Shown: piece by piece, positions 53,369 through 62,003 of the stretch | Numbering within the stretch: position 1 is the stretch's first letter | How the letters are laid out: the number at the start of each line of letters is the position of its first letter | NCBI RefSeq assembly: GCF_003419895.1 | Contig: NZ_QPMM01000007.1 | Location: 372,001-436,000 of the forward strand | DNA: 64,000 nt | Direction of reading: 5' to 3' | Source: Chitinophaga silvatica | GTDB taxonomy: Bacteria > Bacteroidota > Bacteroidia > Chitinophagales > Chitinophagaceae | Made by a program: the position numbers and the translations under genes | The notes under the pieces: generated by a model | Seen by the model: only the letters and a program-made list of their open reading frames with translations | What the model was told of the DNA's origin: nothing | The model's database searches: none

Positions 53369-53692
53369 AAAAGATTCTTCTCTTCTAATAATAAATGATT
53401 CATTGGTATGAAGATGATTTCATCGCAATTGACTCTATAATGCTTAATTGTAGATGCTGCGGAGTTTGGCAGTGATTGCGATAGACCCGATTTGGCAAGC
53501 GGATTCAGAAATCAGGATCAACTCTTATAAAGATAAGGATTATTAATTAGGCCAAAAGAAATTTTTATACACATCCATAAATAGCAGATTAAAGGGAGGT
53601 TAAAAATAGAAACTGACTTAGATTCGCATTCACCTGAAAACAAAGGAGGTGCCTCCATAGAAACACCTCCTTTGTTATATCAACTAAGTTAA
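53369..53692. other. Gene-free 324-bp spacer
   Basis: AT-rich sequence between two minus-strand genes, probably promoter region of the immunity-like gene; holds the strong hairpin at 53639-53676. Confidence 0.5.
53639..53676 (-). terminator. Terminator of small membrane-protein gene
   Basis: AACAAAGGAGGTG (53639-53651) pairs perfectly with CACCTCCTTTGTT (53664-53676); on the minus strand the stem is followed by TTTTCAGG. It lies 16 bp past the stop of the gene at 53693-54007. Confidence 0.75.
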
Positions 53693-54007
53693 CTATGCTA
53701 CGGATTTAGAGTACCTGGGCATTACCAAAAGTTTAACTATTGTATGGGCAGTACCTGAAAGTACAAAGGCCAAAAGCAATAATAAAGCTGCTTTCCCTGG
53801 TGTGTCAAATACATCTAAAACACCGGATACTCCTTTGCCGGAGAATAATACAGCTACCAAAAAGGCCAATCCTCCGGTCACCCATAAGGTAATATGTGAC
53901 CATAAGTATTTTTGTTTTTGAAAACCACTTTTCCCAAAGGATGTAAACAGCAGATAAACGTGTGCAATAAAAAATAATGAGGCCAAAACAGTTAGTGTTG
54001 TGAGCAT
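53693..54007 (-). CDS. Small membrane protein, function unknown
   Basis: A 104-residue protein with three hydrophobic helices: LTTLTVLASLFFIAHVYLLF, WSHITLWVTGGLAFLVAVLF and AALLLLLAFVLSGTAHTIVKLL. There is no signal peptide cleavage site and no known motif. An inner-membrane location is likely. It has its own terminator. Confidence 0.7.
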   Translation of the reverse strand: MLTTLTVLASLFFIAHVYLLFTSFGKSGFQKQKYLWSHITLWVTGGLAFLVAVLFSGKGVSGVLDVFDTPGKAALLLLLAFVLSGTAHTIVKLLVMPRYSKSVA

Positions 54008-54085
54008 TTCTCGGTTAATTTAGGTATAAACAATAAGTATGAATACCTAAAATAATAAATAGTTTTTATATAAGCAAGTTGTCTT

Positions 54086-54916
54086 CTATTGTTCCATTTT
54101 ACTGCGGATGGCTGAAATATGTTCTGCGATTATATGCAATCGATAATAATATTTCTCAAAAATATCATCATACATTCTATGCCTGTTTTCCAGGAAGGCA
54201 TTTAGCGCTTCATAAATAAATTCTTCAAACGTACTTTCTCCGTCTACCTTAATCACACATTCAAATACCGGTTCCATGCTGGTGGTGAACTTAGGCTTGA
54301 TCAGAATATCGTCCATAGTCGTGATCAAATCCTTATACAGATTAGGCGCTTTCGCAAAAGGCACATAATGGATGGCTGTAAATCCATCCTCATCATATAC
54401 ATACTTGTTTACCTCTTCACTTAATAAAAACTGAACCACTTCCCGGTTATTGTTATGCCGGGTTGCCAGCAGGAGGGGAGTATCCTGACTTGCCAGTACA
54501 AAATTGAAATGGATATTATGTTCAATCAATATTATTAATACATCTGTAATGGCAGCCAGGCGATGATGCTTGAAGATATAGGCAATGGCAAACAGGTAAT
54601 CCGGATCGTCGACACTCAGCTTCGCACCCTTTTTTAAGGCATATTGGATGGCCTGAGGCTTATTGGCACCAACTGCACAAAATATAATGGGAATACTCCC
54701 TTCCTTCTTAAAATGGATATCCGCACCTCCTTCTTCTATCAATAATTCTGCGGCTTCTATAAACGTTTCCTGAGATTCCAGTAGTTCACACAATAGCTCT
54801 GATCGTTCATCCCTGCTTAATAAATCAAGATTCTGACCAATGCTGGCAATCACTTCATCAGGATTTTGGCTGATTCTGATTTTGCGTTTTAGATCCTGGA
54901 AGGTAAGGCGCTGCAT
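54086..54916 (-). CDS. Ankyrin-repeat protein
   Basis: A 276-residue cytoplasmic protein with ankyrin repeats: ETFIEAAELLIEEGGADIHFKKEGSIPIIFCAVGANKPQAIQYALKKGAKLSVDD, DTPLLLATRHNNNREVVQFLLSEEVNKYVYDEDGFTAIHYV. The first and last about 60 residues are helical without repeats. Ankyrin repeats bind proteins; the partner is unknown. Single gene. Confidence 0.82.
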   Translation of the reverse strand: MQRLTFQDLKRKIRISQNPDEVIASIGQNLDLLSRDERSELLCELLESQETFIEAAELLIEEGGADIHFKKEGSIPIIFCAVGANKPQAIQYALKKGAKLSVDDPDYLFAIAYIFKHHRLAAITDVLIILIEHNIHFNFVLASQDTPLLLATRHNNNREVVQFLLSEEVNKYVYDEDGFTAIHYVPFAKAPNLYKDLITTMDDILIKPKFTTSMEPVFECVIKVDGESTFEEFIYEALNAFLENRHRMYDDIFEKYYYRLHIIAEHISAIRSKMEQ

Positions 54917-55053
54917 ATGTCTTCATGGTATAAATAATGGTAGGAGCGAACCGCTGATCGGATGAAAGTCTCACAATATTAATAAAAAAAGTTATTTGAT
55001 ACAGCAATTTTGTTAATACTGTTAAAGAGAAGTTATATTAAAGCAATTATACC

Positions 55054-55086
55054 ATACCAAATTGACGGGTCTGCCCGTTATGGTAT
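55054..55086 (+). promoter_or_regulatory. Hairpin upstream of DUF4251 gene
   Basis: ATACCA (55054-55059) with TGGTAT (55081-55086) and inner ACGGG-TCTG-CCCGT form a two-part hairpin 38 bp before the start codon. It may be an mRNA leader structure. Confidence 0.35.
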
Positions 55087-55124
55087 AGAATTGGCATTCC
55101 CTTATCTATATAAATTACTATATC

Positions 55125-55646
55125 ATGAAAAGGTTTATTGCAATCAAATTATCCCTTCTCTTGGTAGCCGGACTTTTAGCAGCCCCACTACTTCATGCGC
55201 AAAACACAAAAGCAGAGAAGAAAGCAGAAAAATTAGCAGCGGTCAAGTCATTAATCGACAGTCAGAATTTCGTTTTTAATGCACAAAATGCATTTCCTGT
55301 AGGTGGGCGTATGCGAAATATTACATCCAATTACGACCTTACCATTACCAAAGATTCTGTGATCAGCTTTCTCCCTTATTTCGGAAGAGCTTTCACAGCT
55401 GATTATAATGTTACAAAATCACCTCTGGATTTTGTTTCCACATCGTTCGAGTATAGCGTAGCTCCCGGCAAAAAGGATGGATGGGCAGTAACCATTAAAC
55501 CTAAAGACAATAAGTCTGTTCAGACCATGTACCTTACTGTTTCCAGTGAAGGTTATGCCAGCCTGCAGGTCACCAGTATAGATAGAACTTCAATAAGTTT
55601 TAATGGAGATATAAGCTCCATTCCTGACAGGCATTCAAAGAAATAA
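55125..55646 (+). CDS. Secreted DUF4251 protein
   Basis: A 173-residue exported protein: signal peptide (LLVAGLLAAPLLHAQ), a charged KAEKKAEKLAAVKSLIDSQNFVF helix, then the DUF4251 core with DSVISFLPYFGRAF and SFNGDISSIP near the end. This family is frequent in Bacteroidota, is structurally a small beta domain, and has no known function. Confidence 0.87.
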   Translation: MKRFIAIKLSLLLVAGLLAAPLLHAQNTKAEKKAEKLAAVKSLIDSQNFVFNAQNAFPVGGRMRNITSNYDLTITKDSVISFLPYFGRAFTADYNVTKSPLDFVSTSFEYSVAPGKKDGWAVTIKPKDNKSVQTMYLTVSSEGYASLQVTSIDRTSISFNGDISSIPDRHSKK

Positions 55647-55662
55647 TCTATCCCACAAAGTG

Positions 55663-55770
55663 GCAGAGATTAATATTAAGAAGCAAAGTCTTATGCGCTT
55701 TTTAATAAAATATTCTTGTTAACTTTAAAAAAATCCTTTGTCTCTTAATATTAATCTCAGCTTCTCTGCG
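55663..55770. repeat. Dispersed palindromic repeat, copy 2
   Basis: GAGATTAATATTAAGA (55666-55681) and its exact complement (55743-55758) form 16-bp arms around 61 nt. The right end continues as AGCTTCTCTGCG, matching the copy at 22322-22349 in inverse orientation with one mismatch. Confidence 0.6.
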
Positions 55771-55786
55771 AGAAAAAAACCTCAAA

Positions 55787-56398
55787 ATGTCAAAGATTAA
55801 TTCATTGTTTTTGGATATAGGTGGAGTATTGCTCACCAATGGTTGGGATAGGAATTCCAGAAAGCAGGCTATGGATAAATTTCAGCTCGATCCGGTCGAA
55901 ACAGAAGAAAGGCATCATCTTACCTTCGATACTTATGAAGAAGGAAAGTTGACATTGGATGAATATCTCTCCCGAGTTGTCTTTTACACAGATAGAAAAT
56001 TTACCAAACAACAATTCAAGGAATTTATGTTGTCGCAATCGGCTCCTTTCCCTGAAATGATTGAATTAATAGTTGCCCTGAAAGCCAAATATCAATTAAA
56101 GATCGCTATAGTTAATAATGAAGGCCGGGAATTGAATGAGCATCGTATCAGACATTATAACCTCAACCGGTTTGTCGATTTTTATATTTCTTCCTGCTTC
56201 GTTCATTTCAGAAAACCAGATGCAGATATTTATAAAATAGCATTGGATATTGCCCAGGTAAAACCTGAGGAGGTTATTTATTTGGAAGACAGACAAATGT
56301 TTGTTGATGTAGCCCTCGGATTAGGCCTAAACGCTATTTGCCATAAACATTATGAATCAACACGGGAACAATTAGCGGCACATGGTCTGGTATTATAG
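55787..56398 (+). CDS. HAD-superfamily hydrolase
   Basis: A 203-residue phosphatase-fold protein: motif I LFLDIGGVLLTNGW, where the usual DxD aspartates are D9 and, in place of the second, a glycine (DIGG, typical of the DIGGV subgroup), motif II IVNNEGRELNEHR and motif IV EEVIYLEDRQMFVDVALGLGLNAICH. Probably a cytoplasmic phosphatase or dehalogenase-like enzyme of unknown substrate. Its 3' end is repeated in decayed form downstream. Confidence 0.85.
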   Translation: MSKINSLFLDIGGVLLTNGWDRNSRKQAMDKFQLDPVETEERHHLTFDTYEEGKLTLDEYLSRVVFYTDRKFTKQQFKEFMLSQSAPFPEMIELIVALKAKYQLKIAIVNNEGRELNEHRIRHYNLNRFVDFYISSCFVHFRKPDADIYKIALDIAQVKPEEVIYLEDRQMFVDVALGLGLNAICHKHYESTREQLAAHGLVL

Positions 56399-56715
56399 CC
56401 CTCGGATTAGGCTAATCGCTATTTGTGATAAATATTATAAACCAGCTTGTGAAGAATTGGTTAGGTACATTGTGCCATCGGATTCGGACCAAGTATCATT
56501 TGCTATAAGCATTATAAACCAGGTTGTGAACAATTGGATAGGTAGTTTTAGCTTTCAGATTAGAACAAAACATTATTTGCGATAAATATTATAAACCACC
56601 TTGTGAACAGTTAAACACGAACTTTTAGCCTTCAGATTAGAACAAAATGCTATTTATCGGGAACATTATATATCAACTTAGGAACAATTATCAGCAAATG
56701 AATTGATATTTTAGA
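56396..56715 (+). pseudogene. Four decayed tandem copies of the HAD gene 3' end
   Basis: After the HAD stop, segments of 74-89 bp (about 56396-56475, 56476-56549, 56550-56626, 56627-56715) each repeat the pattern of the gene's last coding bases: CTCGGATTAG, GCTATTTG, ATAAAcATTATgAA and GAACAATTA. They carry many substitutions and frame breaks, so they do not code. Confidence 0.75.
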
Positions 56716-56986
56716 TTGATATACAACTCATAACAATCGATTTTTTCTTTCAATATCCCCGATTTTTACCGCTGGTGTAAATTTTCGCCCACTAATACTC
56801 ACTTTGTTACAATTAATTTCTATTTTGCCACACGGTTTGAAATTTGCGTAGTCCCACGTTTAGCTATCGGTTGAAACATTTCCAATTTTAATTGAGGGTC
56901 AAAAAATTAGGTGTGATGCTTATGCCAGACGTAAATCGCTAAATGCATTTAGCAAGTCAATGTAAACTATAAAAAAATCCAGATCT
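56716..56986. other. Spacer before DUF1080 gene
   Basis: AT-rich 271 bp with no supported gene; presumed promoter region of the operon at 56987-60825. Together with the decayed repeats it makes a 588-bp stretch without a functional gene. Confidence 0.45.
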
Positions 56987-58849
56987 ATGCTTAGATGGAA
57001 CATGTTCCGTCCAAAGTTGAAACAGTTACGTGCGTACGACAGGAGAACTTTGGTATTGATTTTAAGTATTGGTAGTTGTCAACAGCTTTTCGCTCAGACC
57101 AAATTACCATTAACCGATTTATCTGCTTTTTCGCAGCCTTCAGGCAACTGGCGTTTAGCCGGTGGTGTGAATGCCGATTTACAGCAGCATAATGTTTTGC
57201 AAACAACACCAGGAACTGGTATTCTGGTTAATCTTCCCGACAAGAAAAACCCAGGAAAAGACCTGTTCAGTGCTTTTCAGCATGGTGATCTGGATCTCGA
57301 ATTTGACTACCTGATGTCGAAAGAATCCAATTCCGGAGTGTACCTGCAAGGTCGCTATGAAGTACAACTACTCGATAGCTGGGGCACTACCGCTCCTAAA
57401 GCTTCCGACAATGGTGGTATTTATGAAAGATGGGACGACAAAAGAGGGGAAGGACGTCAGGGTTACGACGGACACGCTCCGCGTCAGAATGCCAGCAAAG
57501 CCCCGGGCTTATGGCAACACATGAAGATTTCTTTCCAGGCTCCTCGCTTCGATGCTGCCGGAAAAAAAATCAGCGATGCCGTTATCCTGAAAATTGAACT
57601 GAACGGTGTAACCATCCAGGATAATGTTGTTCTGGCTGGCCCAACCCGCGGTGCAATCGGCAACAACGAAGTGCCTCAGGGTCCGTTACGCATCCAGGGC
57701 GATCATGGAACTATCGCGTTCCGCAACATCGAAGTGACCAACTTCGACGCTCCACGCCCCGAACTCTCAGACGTAAAATACAGCATCTATAAAGGCCGTT
57801 TCGATAACGAACCTAACTTCAGCAGCCTGAAAGCTGTTGCAACCGGTTCTCAGTCAACCTTAAACGCCAATATGGCTGCTTTGCCAAATAACGAATTCGT
57901 AGCGCTTTATACTGCTACCTTGAATGTAAAGAAAGAAGGTAACTATACTTTCAATCTGCGCACTACCGGTGGTCCTGGCGCTCTGAAGATCGATAATAAA
58001 GAAGTATTGAGCTATCGCAACAGATGGGATAAGCAAGGTAGTGTTACCTTAACTCCTGGTACCCATCAGATAGAGATTCAATATTATAAAAATACCGACT
58101 GGGCTAGAAAAGAAATTGGTTTAACCGTTAAAGAAGCCAGTATCCGTGAATTCTCACTGGCCGATACTAACGGAGCATCCGACGACGGCGCTGATCCAAT
58201 TCTGGTAACTGCACCTGAAAATACCATTCTGCGTAGCTTTATGGATATCCGCGGTCAGAGAAGAGTAGTACACAATATCAACGTAGGTAGCCCTACCAAG
58301 ATCAACTATTCCTATGATCTCGACAATGGTTTACCATTCCAGGTATGGCGTGGTGAGTTCCTGAATACTACTCCAATGTGGCATGAGCGTGGAGATGGTT
58401 CTTCCCGTCCTTTAGGTGCAGTACAGGTTTTAGCGGCTCAGGCTGGTATGTCTATTGCTAAACTGGATAATAAAGATGCTGCATGGGCTACTGATACCAC
58501 TGGTACAGGTTTCCGCCCGGGTGGTTATGCTTTGGATGCTGCAGGTAAACCTACCTTCCGCTTCAACATCTATGGTACTGCTATCAATGATGATATCACC
58601 GTATTACCGGAAAATCAGGGTATCTATCGCTCTATTACTGCTCAGTCACCTGCCAGCGACCTTTACTTACGTATAGCCGTTGCCGATAAAATTGAACAGG
58701 TAGCTCCGGGTTTATTTATCGTAGGTGATAAATCTTATTATGTGAAGATGGATGATGCGAAAGCCAATACCATTATTCGCAACCAGAACGGCCGTGCTGA
58801 ATTGATCATGCCTCTACAGGCGAAAATTGGTTATGCGGTTATCTTCTAA
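56987..58849 (+). CDS. Secreted DUF1080 (3-keto-disaccharide hydrolase-like) + PA14 protein
   Basis: A 620-residue exported protein. Residues about 40-255 form a DUF1080/LamG-like domain (DLDLEFDYLMSKESNSGVYLQGRYEVQLLDSWG, GGIYERWDDKRGEG, GPLRIQGDHGTIAFRNIEVTNFD); members of this domain include 3-keto-disaccharide hydrolases. About 260-390 looks like a PA14 carbohydrate-binding domain (NYTFNLRTTGGPGALKIDNKEVL). The rest is an uncharacterised beta-rich region. The gene precedes a cytochrome c partner by 20 bp. The signal peptide may start at ATG 57002 instead. Confidence 0.82.
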   Translation: MLRWNMFRPKLKQLRAYDRRTLVLILSIGSCQQLFAQTKLPLTDLSAFSQPSGNWRLAGGVNADLQQHNVLQTTPGTGILVNLPDKKNPGKDLFSAFQHGDLDLEFDYLMSKESNSGVYLQGRYEVQLLDSWGTTAPKASDNGGIYERWDDKRGEGRQGYDGHAPRQNASKAPGLWQHMKISFQAPRFDAAGKKISDAVILKIELNGVTIQDNVVLAGPTRGAIGNNEVPQGPLRIQGDHGTIAFRNIEVTNFDAPRPELSDVKYSIYKGRFDNEPNFSSLKAVATGSQSTLNANMAALPNNEFVALYTATLNVKKEGNYTFNLRTTGGPGALKIDNKEVLSYRNRWDKQGSVTLTPGTHQIEIQYYKNTDWARKEIGLTVKEASIREFSLADTNGASDDGADPILVTAPENTILRSFMDIRGQRRVVHNINVGSPTKINYSYDLDNGLPFQVWRGEFLNTTPMWHERGDGSSRPLGAVQVLAAQAGMSIAKLDNKDAAWATDTTGTGFRPGGYALDAAGKPTFRFNIYGTAINDDITVLPENQGIYRSITAQSPASDLYLRIAVADKIEQVAPGLFIVGDKSYYVKMDDAKANTIIRNQNGRAELIMPLQAKIGYAVIF

Positions 58850-58869
58850 GCAGCAATACTAACGACATT

Positions 58870-60825
58870 ATGAAACTGAATTATAAAAGCATTACAGCAG
58901 GAATTACAGCAGGTTTATTCCTGATGGGCTCCGCTCTCTCTCCTGTAAAAGCTCAGGAATCACCTAAGGAAGAAGATTTCTTCCGCATCGCCCGCATGGT
59001 GTCTCCGGAAGGAACACTGTTGGAAGTAGGCGGTTTATGTACTTTGCCAAATGGCGATTTAGGTATTGCTACCAGAAGGGGAGATATCTATATTGTTCAA
59101 AACCCAACCAGCAAACAACCTTATTTCAGAAAGGTAGCTTCAGGTTTACACGAAGTATTGGGTCTGGCTTATAAAGATGGTTCTCTCTACTGCGCTCAAC
59201 GTGGTGAGTTAACTAAAATGACAGATACGAACATGGACGGAAAAATGGACCTGTTCGAAACTGTATACGCATGGCCGATTTCAGGTCACTATCACGAATA
59301 TTCCTTCGGTCCGGTTATGGCTCCGGATGGCACCTTCTTCGTATCCGGCAACGTTGCTTTTGGCGATGAAGAATGGTGGAGAGGTGAAAGCCGAGTTCCT
59401 TGGAGAGGTTGGATGATGCACATCACCGAAGACGGTAAAATGGAGCCTTGGGCTACCGGTTTTCGCTCTCCTTGCGGTTTGGGAATCATCGATGGTGAAT
59501 TATTCTACACCGAAAACCAGGGCGACTGGATCGGGTCTGGTGGATTAACTCACGTTAAGAAAGGTAGTTTCGTTGGTCACCCAGCGGGTTTGCGTTGGAC
59601 TAACCAACCTAATTCTCCGGTTAAATTAACTACTGAGCAACTTTACAGCAAAGTAGATCCGCGCTTCCGCAGAGATGCAAACAATCGCGCTATTAAACCA
59701 GAAAACGTAGTTAACGAGAAATTCTCTACGCTTTTTGATATGAAACAATACTTCCCTGAAGTGCAGTTACCAGCGGTATGGTTACCTCACGGTGTACTGG
59801 GTATTTCAAACTCTCAGCTGCTGACTATTCCTGAAGGCGTATTTGGTCCGTTTGAGAAACAAGTATTGATCGGAGATCAGGGTCAGAGTAAAATCATGCG
59901 TGTATTCCTGGAAAAAGTAAATGGTGAGTACCAGGGTGCTGCATGGGATTTCAGAAGCGGTTTCCAATCCGGTGTTTTGCGTATGGCATGGGCTCCTGAT
60001 GGATCTCTGTACGTAGGTGAAACCAACAGAGGATGGGGTTCTGCCGGTGATGCCAACCAAGGTTTACAACGCCTGGTTTGGAACAATCGTGTACCATTCG
60101 AAATGAGAACAGTAAGTGCTCGTCCTGATGGTTTTGAAATCACTTTCACTATGCCGATTGATAAGAAAATAGCTGAAGATATCGCTTCTTACGAAGTTGA
60201 AAGCTTTACCTATAAATACCAACCGGTATATGGTAGCCCAACTGTAAATACAGAAAAGCTGAACATTAAAGGAGTACAGGTTTCTGCTGATGGCATGAAA
60301 GTTCGTTTGGTAATTGATGGATTACGTCAGTACTACATCCACAAACTTACATTGAATGGTATCCGCGCTCAGGAAGGTTCCTATTCACTGGTACACCCGG
60401 ATGTATACTATACTTTGAACAATATTCCTGATGGCGATAAACTGCCGGTATCTGCGCTGAGCACTAAGAACAGTGCAACTGCTAAAGCTACTACAGCTAC
60501 CAAGGCAACAGATGCAAAAGCTGCAGCAACCAAGCCAGCAGCGGCAACTGCGGCAGCAGCTTCAAAAGCTGTTACCTACGAGCAGGTAAAACCTTTGCTG
60601 AATAAATGGACTTGCTCTTCCTGCCACAATGCAGATAAGAAACAAGTAGGACCAGCATTTAAGGATATTGCTAAGAGAAACTATTCAGTAGCGAAGATTT
60701 TGCAACTGATCAAAAATCCACAACCTGAAAATTGGCCTGGTTATGCAACACCAATGCCTCCATTACCTCAGGTTCCGGATGCAGATGCAACTAAAATTGC
60801 TCTTTGGATCAATTCTTTGAAATAA
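58870..60825 (+). CDS. Sorbosone-dehydrogenase-like beta-propeller with C-terminal cytochrome c
   Basis: A 651-residue exported protein: signal peptide (ALSPVKAQ), a six-bladed PQQ-dehydrogenase/L-sorbosone-dehydrogenase-like propeller (LLEVGGLCTLPNGDLGIATRRGDIYIV, GPVMAPDGTFFVSGN, GLTHVKKGSFVGHPAGLRW, VLIGDQGQSKIMRV, WAPDGSLYVGETNRGWGS), a low-complexity Ala/Thr/Lys linker and a cytochrome c domain (CSSCH at 582-586, axial Met in TPMPP). It suggests periplasmic oxidation of a sugar or aldehyde with electrons passed to the chain; the cofactor is uncertain. Confidence 0.85.
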   Translation: MKLNYKSITAGITAGLFLMGSALSPVKAQESPKEEDFFRIARMVSPEGTLLEVGGLCTLPNGDLGIATRRGDIYIVQNPTSKQPYFRKVASGLHEVLGLAYKDGSLYCAQRGELTKMTDTNMDGKMDLFETVYAWPISGHYHEYSFGPVMAPDGTFFVSGNVAFGDEEWWRGESRVPWRGWMMHITEDGKMEPWATGFRSPCGLGIIDGELFYTENQGDWIGSGGLTHVKKGSFVGHPAGLRWTNQPNSPVKLTTEQLYSKVDPRFRRDANNRAIKPENVVNEKFSTLFDMKQYFPEVQLPAVWLPHGVLGISNSQLLTIPEGVFGPFEKQVLIGDQGQSKIMRVFLEKVNGEYQGAAWDFRSGFQSGVLRMAWAPDGSLYVGETNRGWGSAGDANQGLQRLVWNNRVPFEMRTVSARPDGFEITFTMPIDKKIAEDIASYEVESFTYKYQPVYGSPTVNTEKLNIKGVQVSADGMKVRLVIDGLRQYYIHKLTLNGIRAQEGSYSLVHPDVYYTLNNIPDGDKLPVSALSTKNSATAKATTATKATDAKAAATKPAAATAAAASKAVTYEQVKPLLNKWTCSSCHNADKKQVGPAFKDIAKRNYSVAKILQLIKNPQPENWPGYATPMPPLPQVPDADATKIALWINSLK

Positions 60826-60837
60826 TTTTTTGATAGG

Positions 60838-60876
60838 GGCCTGGTGCGCTGGAAGTTGCGCCAGGCCTTATTTGTT
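60838..60876 (+). terminator. Terminator of DUF1080/cytochrome operon
   Basis: GGCCTGGTGCG pairs with TGCGCCAGGCC (11 bp, two G-U pairs) around an 8-nt loop, followed by TTATTTGTT. It begins 12 bp after the stop codon. Confidence 0.8.
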
Positions 60877-60989
60877 ACCCTTCCCGCTCTTATTTTTTCT
60901 CGTTTTCTCCTATACTTTTCTTGTGGCTGCTAAACTGATTTTAGCACTTTTTGAACTTTTTCATTTTCTTTCTGTTAAATATATATTAG

Positions 60990-61160
60990 TATGAAAAACA
61001 CTATAACAGATTAGGTGATTTATAGTCGTTTTTTATCACATAAGAGAAAAATAATTAATTTATTAAGATACGGTTGATAAACAGGCACAACATCTTGTAA
61101 TGGTTCGAGATGTGCAGGGGCGGGTCCTTGAGCGATGTAGCACCCGCCCTTTTTTATTTT
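60990..61160 (+). ncRNA. Possible small RNA ending in a terminator
   Basis: A second terminator stands nearly 300 bp past the previous stop and has no gene of its own. Just before it, ACATCT (61090s) can pair with AGATGT (about 61107-61112). The end is defined, but the start and promoter are not visible, so this is a low-confidence call. Confidence 0.25.
61118..61155 (+). terminator. Rho-independent terminator without an adjacent gene
   Basis: GGGCGGGT (61118-61125) pairs perfectly with ACCCGCCC (61142-61149) around 16 nt and is followed by TTTTTTATTTTT. The GGGGCGGG core resembles the GC-rich repeat at 43251-43430. Confidence 0.7.
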
Positions 61161-61173
61161 TCTTCACTATGCC

Positions 61174-61268
61174 TTTCTCCTGTAATAGCTTCTTGCCCCC
61201 AATGAAATAGGGATTCCAAACACTACCATCAGTATTCCAATTCCAATTAAAATGGCCGACAATGGTAA
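61174..61268 (-). pseudogene. Remnant duplicate of membrane-gene 3' end
   Basis: These 95 bp match 62014-62108 (the 3' part of the membrane gene at 62004-62471) at a constant offset of 840 bp with about three mismatches. Similarity fades beyond. The two copies flank the toxin-antitoxin pair as direct repeats. Confidence 0.75.
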
Positions 61269-61439
61269 AGGTACCCGTATTATGCACTACACTACTATTG
61301 CTGTATAAAAAGAAAATTTATTACTTATGTCATATATAGACGTTTCCTAATATTAATTTAGCTTTAAGAACACTTTCGAAGTGGATTTTAGGGTTTGGAT
61401 AACCCCGGATAAAAAATTAAATTTGTGAAAACGGTGTAT

Positions 61440-61667
61440 ATGGCAAAGGCATTAGATCATGAAATGTATAACTACTTTATGCAGCTTAATGATGCTGAAA
61501 AGAAATCAGTTATACAAATGCTTAAAACCTTTGTAAAAGGTAAGGAGAGTTCAGTACGTATTAGCATTGAACAATATAATCAGGAACTGCAGGAGGCTGA
61601 AGCTGAATATGAAAGAGGAGAATTTGCAACACATGAAGAATTTGTAAAGCAGATCCGGAAATGGTAG
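61440..61667 (+). CDS. Antitoxin of RelE/ParE-type module
   Basis: A 75-residue acidic helical protein (ALDHEMYNYFMQLNDAEKKSVIQMLKTFVKG, then SIEQYNQELQEAEAEYERGEFATHEEFVKQI), typical of Bacteroidota antitoxins paired with RelE/ParE toxins. The N-terminal part should dimerise and bind DNA, the C-terminal part wrap the toxin. It overlaps the toxin gene by 7 bp. A GTG at 61425 would add five residues. Confidence 0.75.
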   Translation: MAKALDHEMYNYFMQLNDAEKKSVIQMLKTFVKGKESSVRISIEQYNQELQEAEAEYERGEFATHEEFVKQIRKW

Positions 61668-61966
61668 CAAAGCAATACGAAGTAGTTTGGACAATGATGT
61701 CACAGAAACAAATGAGGCAAGCTTTCAAGCATATTAGTAAAGATTCACCAAAGAATGCTGCTAAAGTAATAGAAGAAATTGTAGAAGCAGTGCAAAAGGC
61801 AACTTCTAACCCCGAAAGATATAGCCCCGATAAATTTAAGACAGATAACGATGGCAGTTTCCGAGCATTTGAGAAACATCATTATAGAGTCTCTTTTCGA
61901 TTCACAAATAATATAATTAGGGTTTTACGGGTACGACATACGAGTATGGAACCATTAGAATATTAA
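61661..61966 (+). CDS. RelE/ParE-family toxin
   Basis: A 101-residue protein with the RelE/ParE fold: VVWTMMSQKQMRQAFKHISKDSPKNAAKVIEEIVEAVQKATSNPERYSPDKFK, then FRAFEKHHYRVSFRFTNNIIRVLRVRHTSMEPLEY, whose RVSFRF and RVLRVRHT strands are the family hallmark. Whether it cuts mRNA or poisons gyrase cannot be told by eye. It overlaps the antitoxin gene start-to-stop, so the two are co-translated. Confidence 0.85.
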   Translation: MVAKQYEVVWTMMSQKQMRQAFKHISKDSPKNAAKVIEEIVEAVQKATSNPERYSPDKFKTDNDGSFRAFEKHHYRVSFRFTNNIIRVLRVRHTSMEPLEY

Positions 61967-62003
61967 TGGAAAAAATAGACTACTAAGAATATAGTACTCC
62001 CTA

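Larger units (their letters stand above)
60826..61439. other. Gene-free 614-bp stretch with terminators and a gene remnant
   Basis: Contains the operon terminator (60838-60876), a weak T-rich hairpin (60928-60952), a possible small RNA ending in the terminator at 61118-61155, and a remnant of the membrane gene (61174-61268). The TA promoter should lie in the last 100 bp. No intact gene. Confidence 0.55.

Noticed and set aside
55010-55279. 89-codon plus-strand open frame
   Set aside because: Overlaps the start of the DUF4251 gene in another frame; no domain, and the DUF4251 signal peptide is clear.
61063-61287. 74-codon minus-strand open frame
   Set aside because: It is made of the duplicated 3' end of the membrane gene in a wrong or broken context plus terminator sequence; treated as a remnant.
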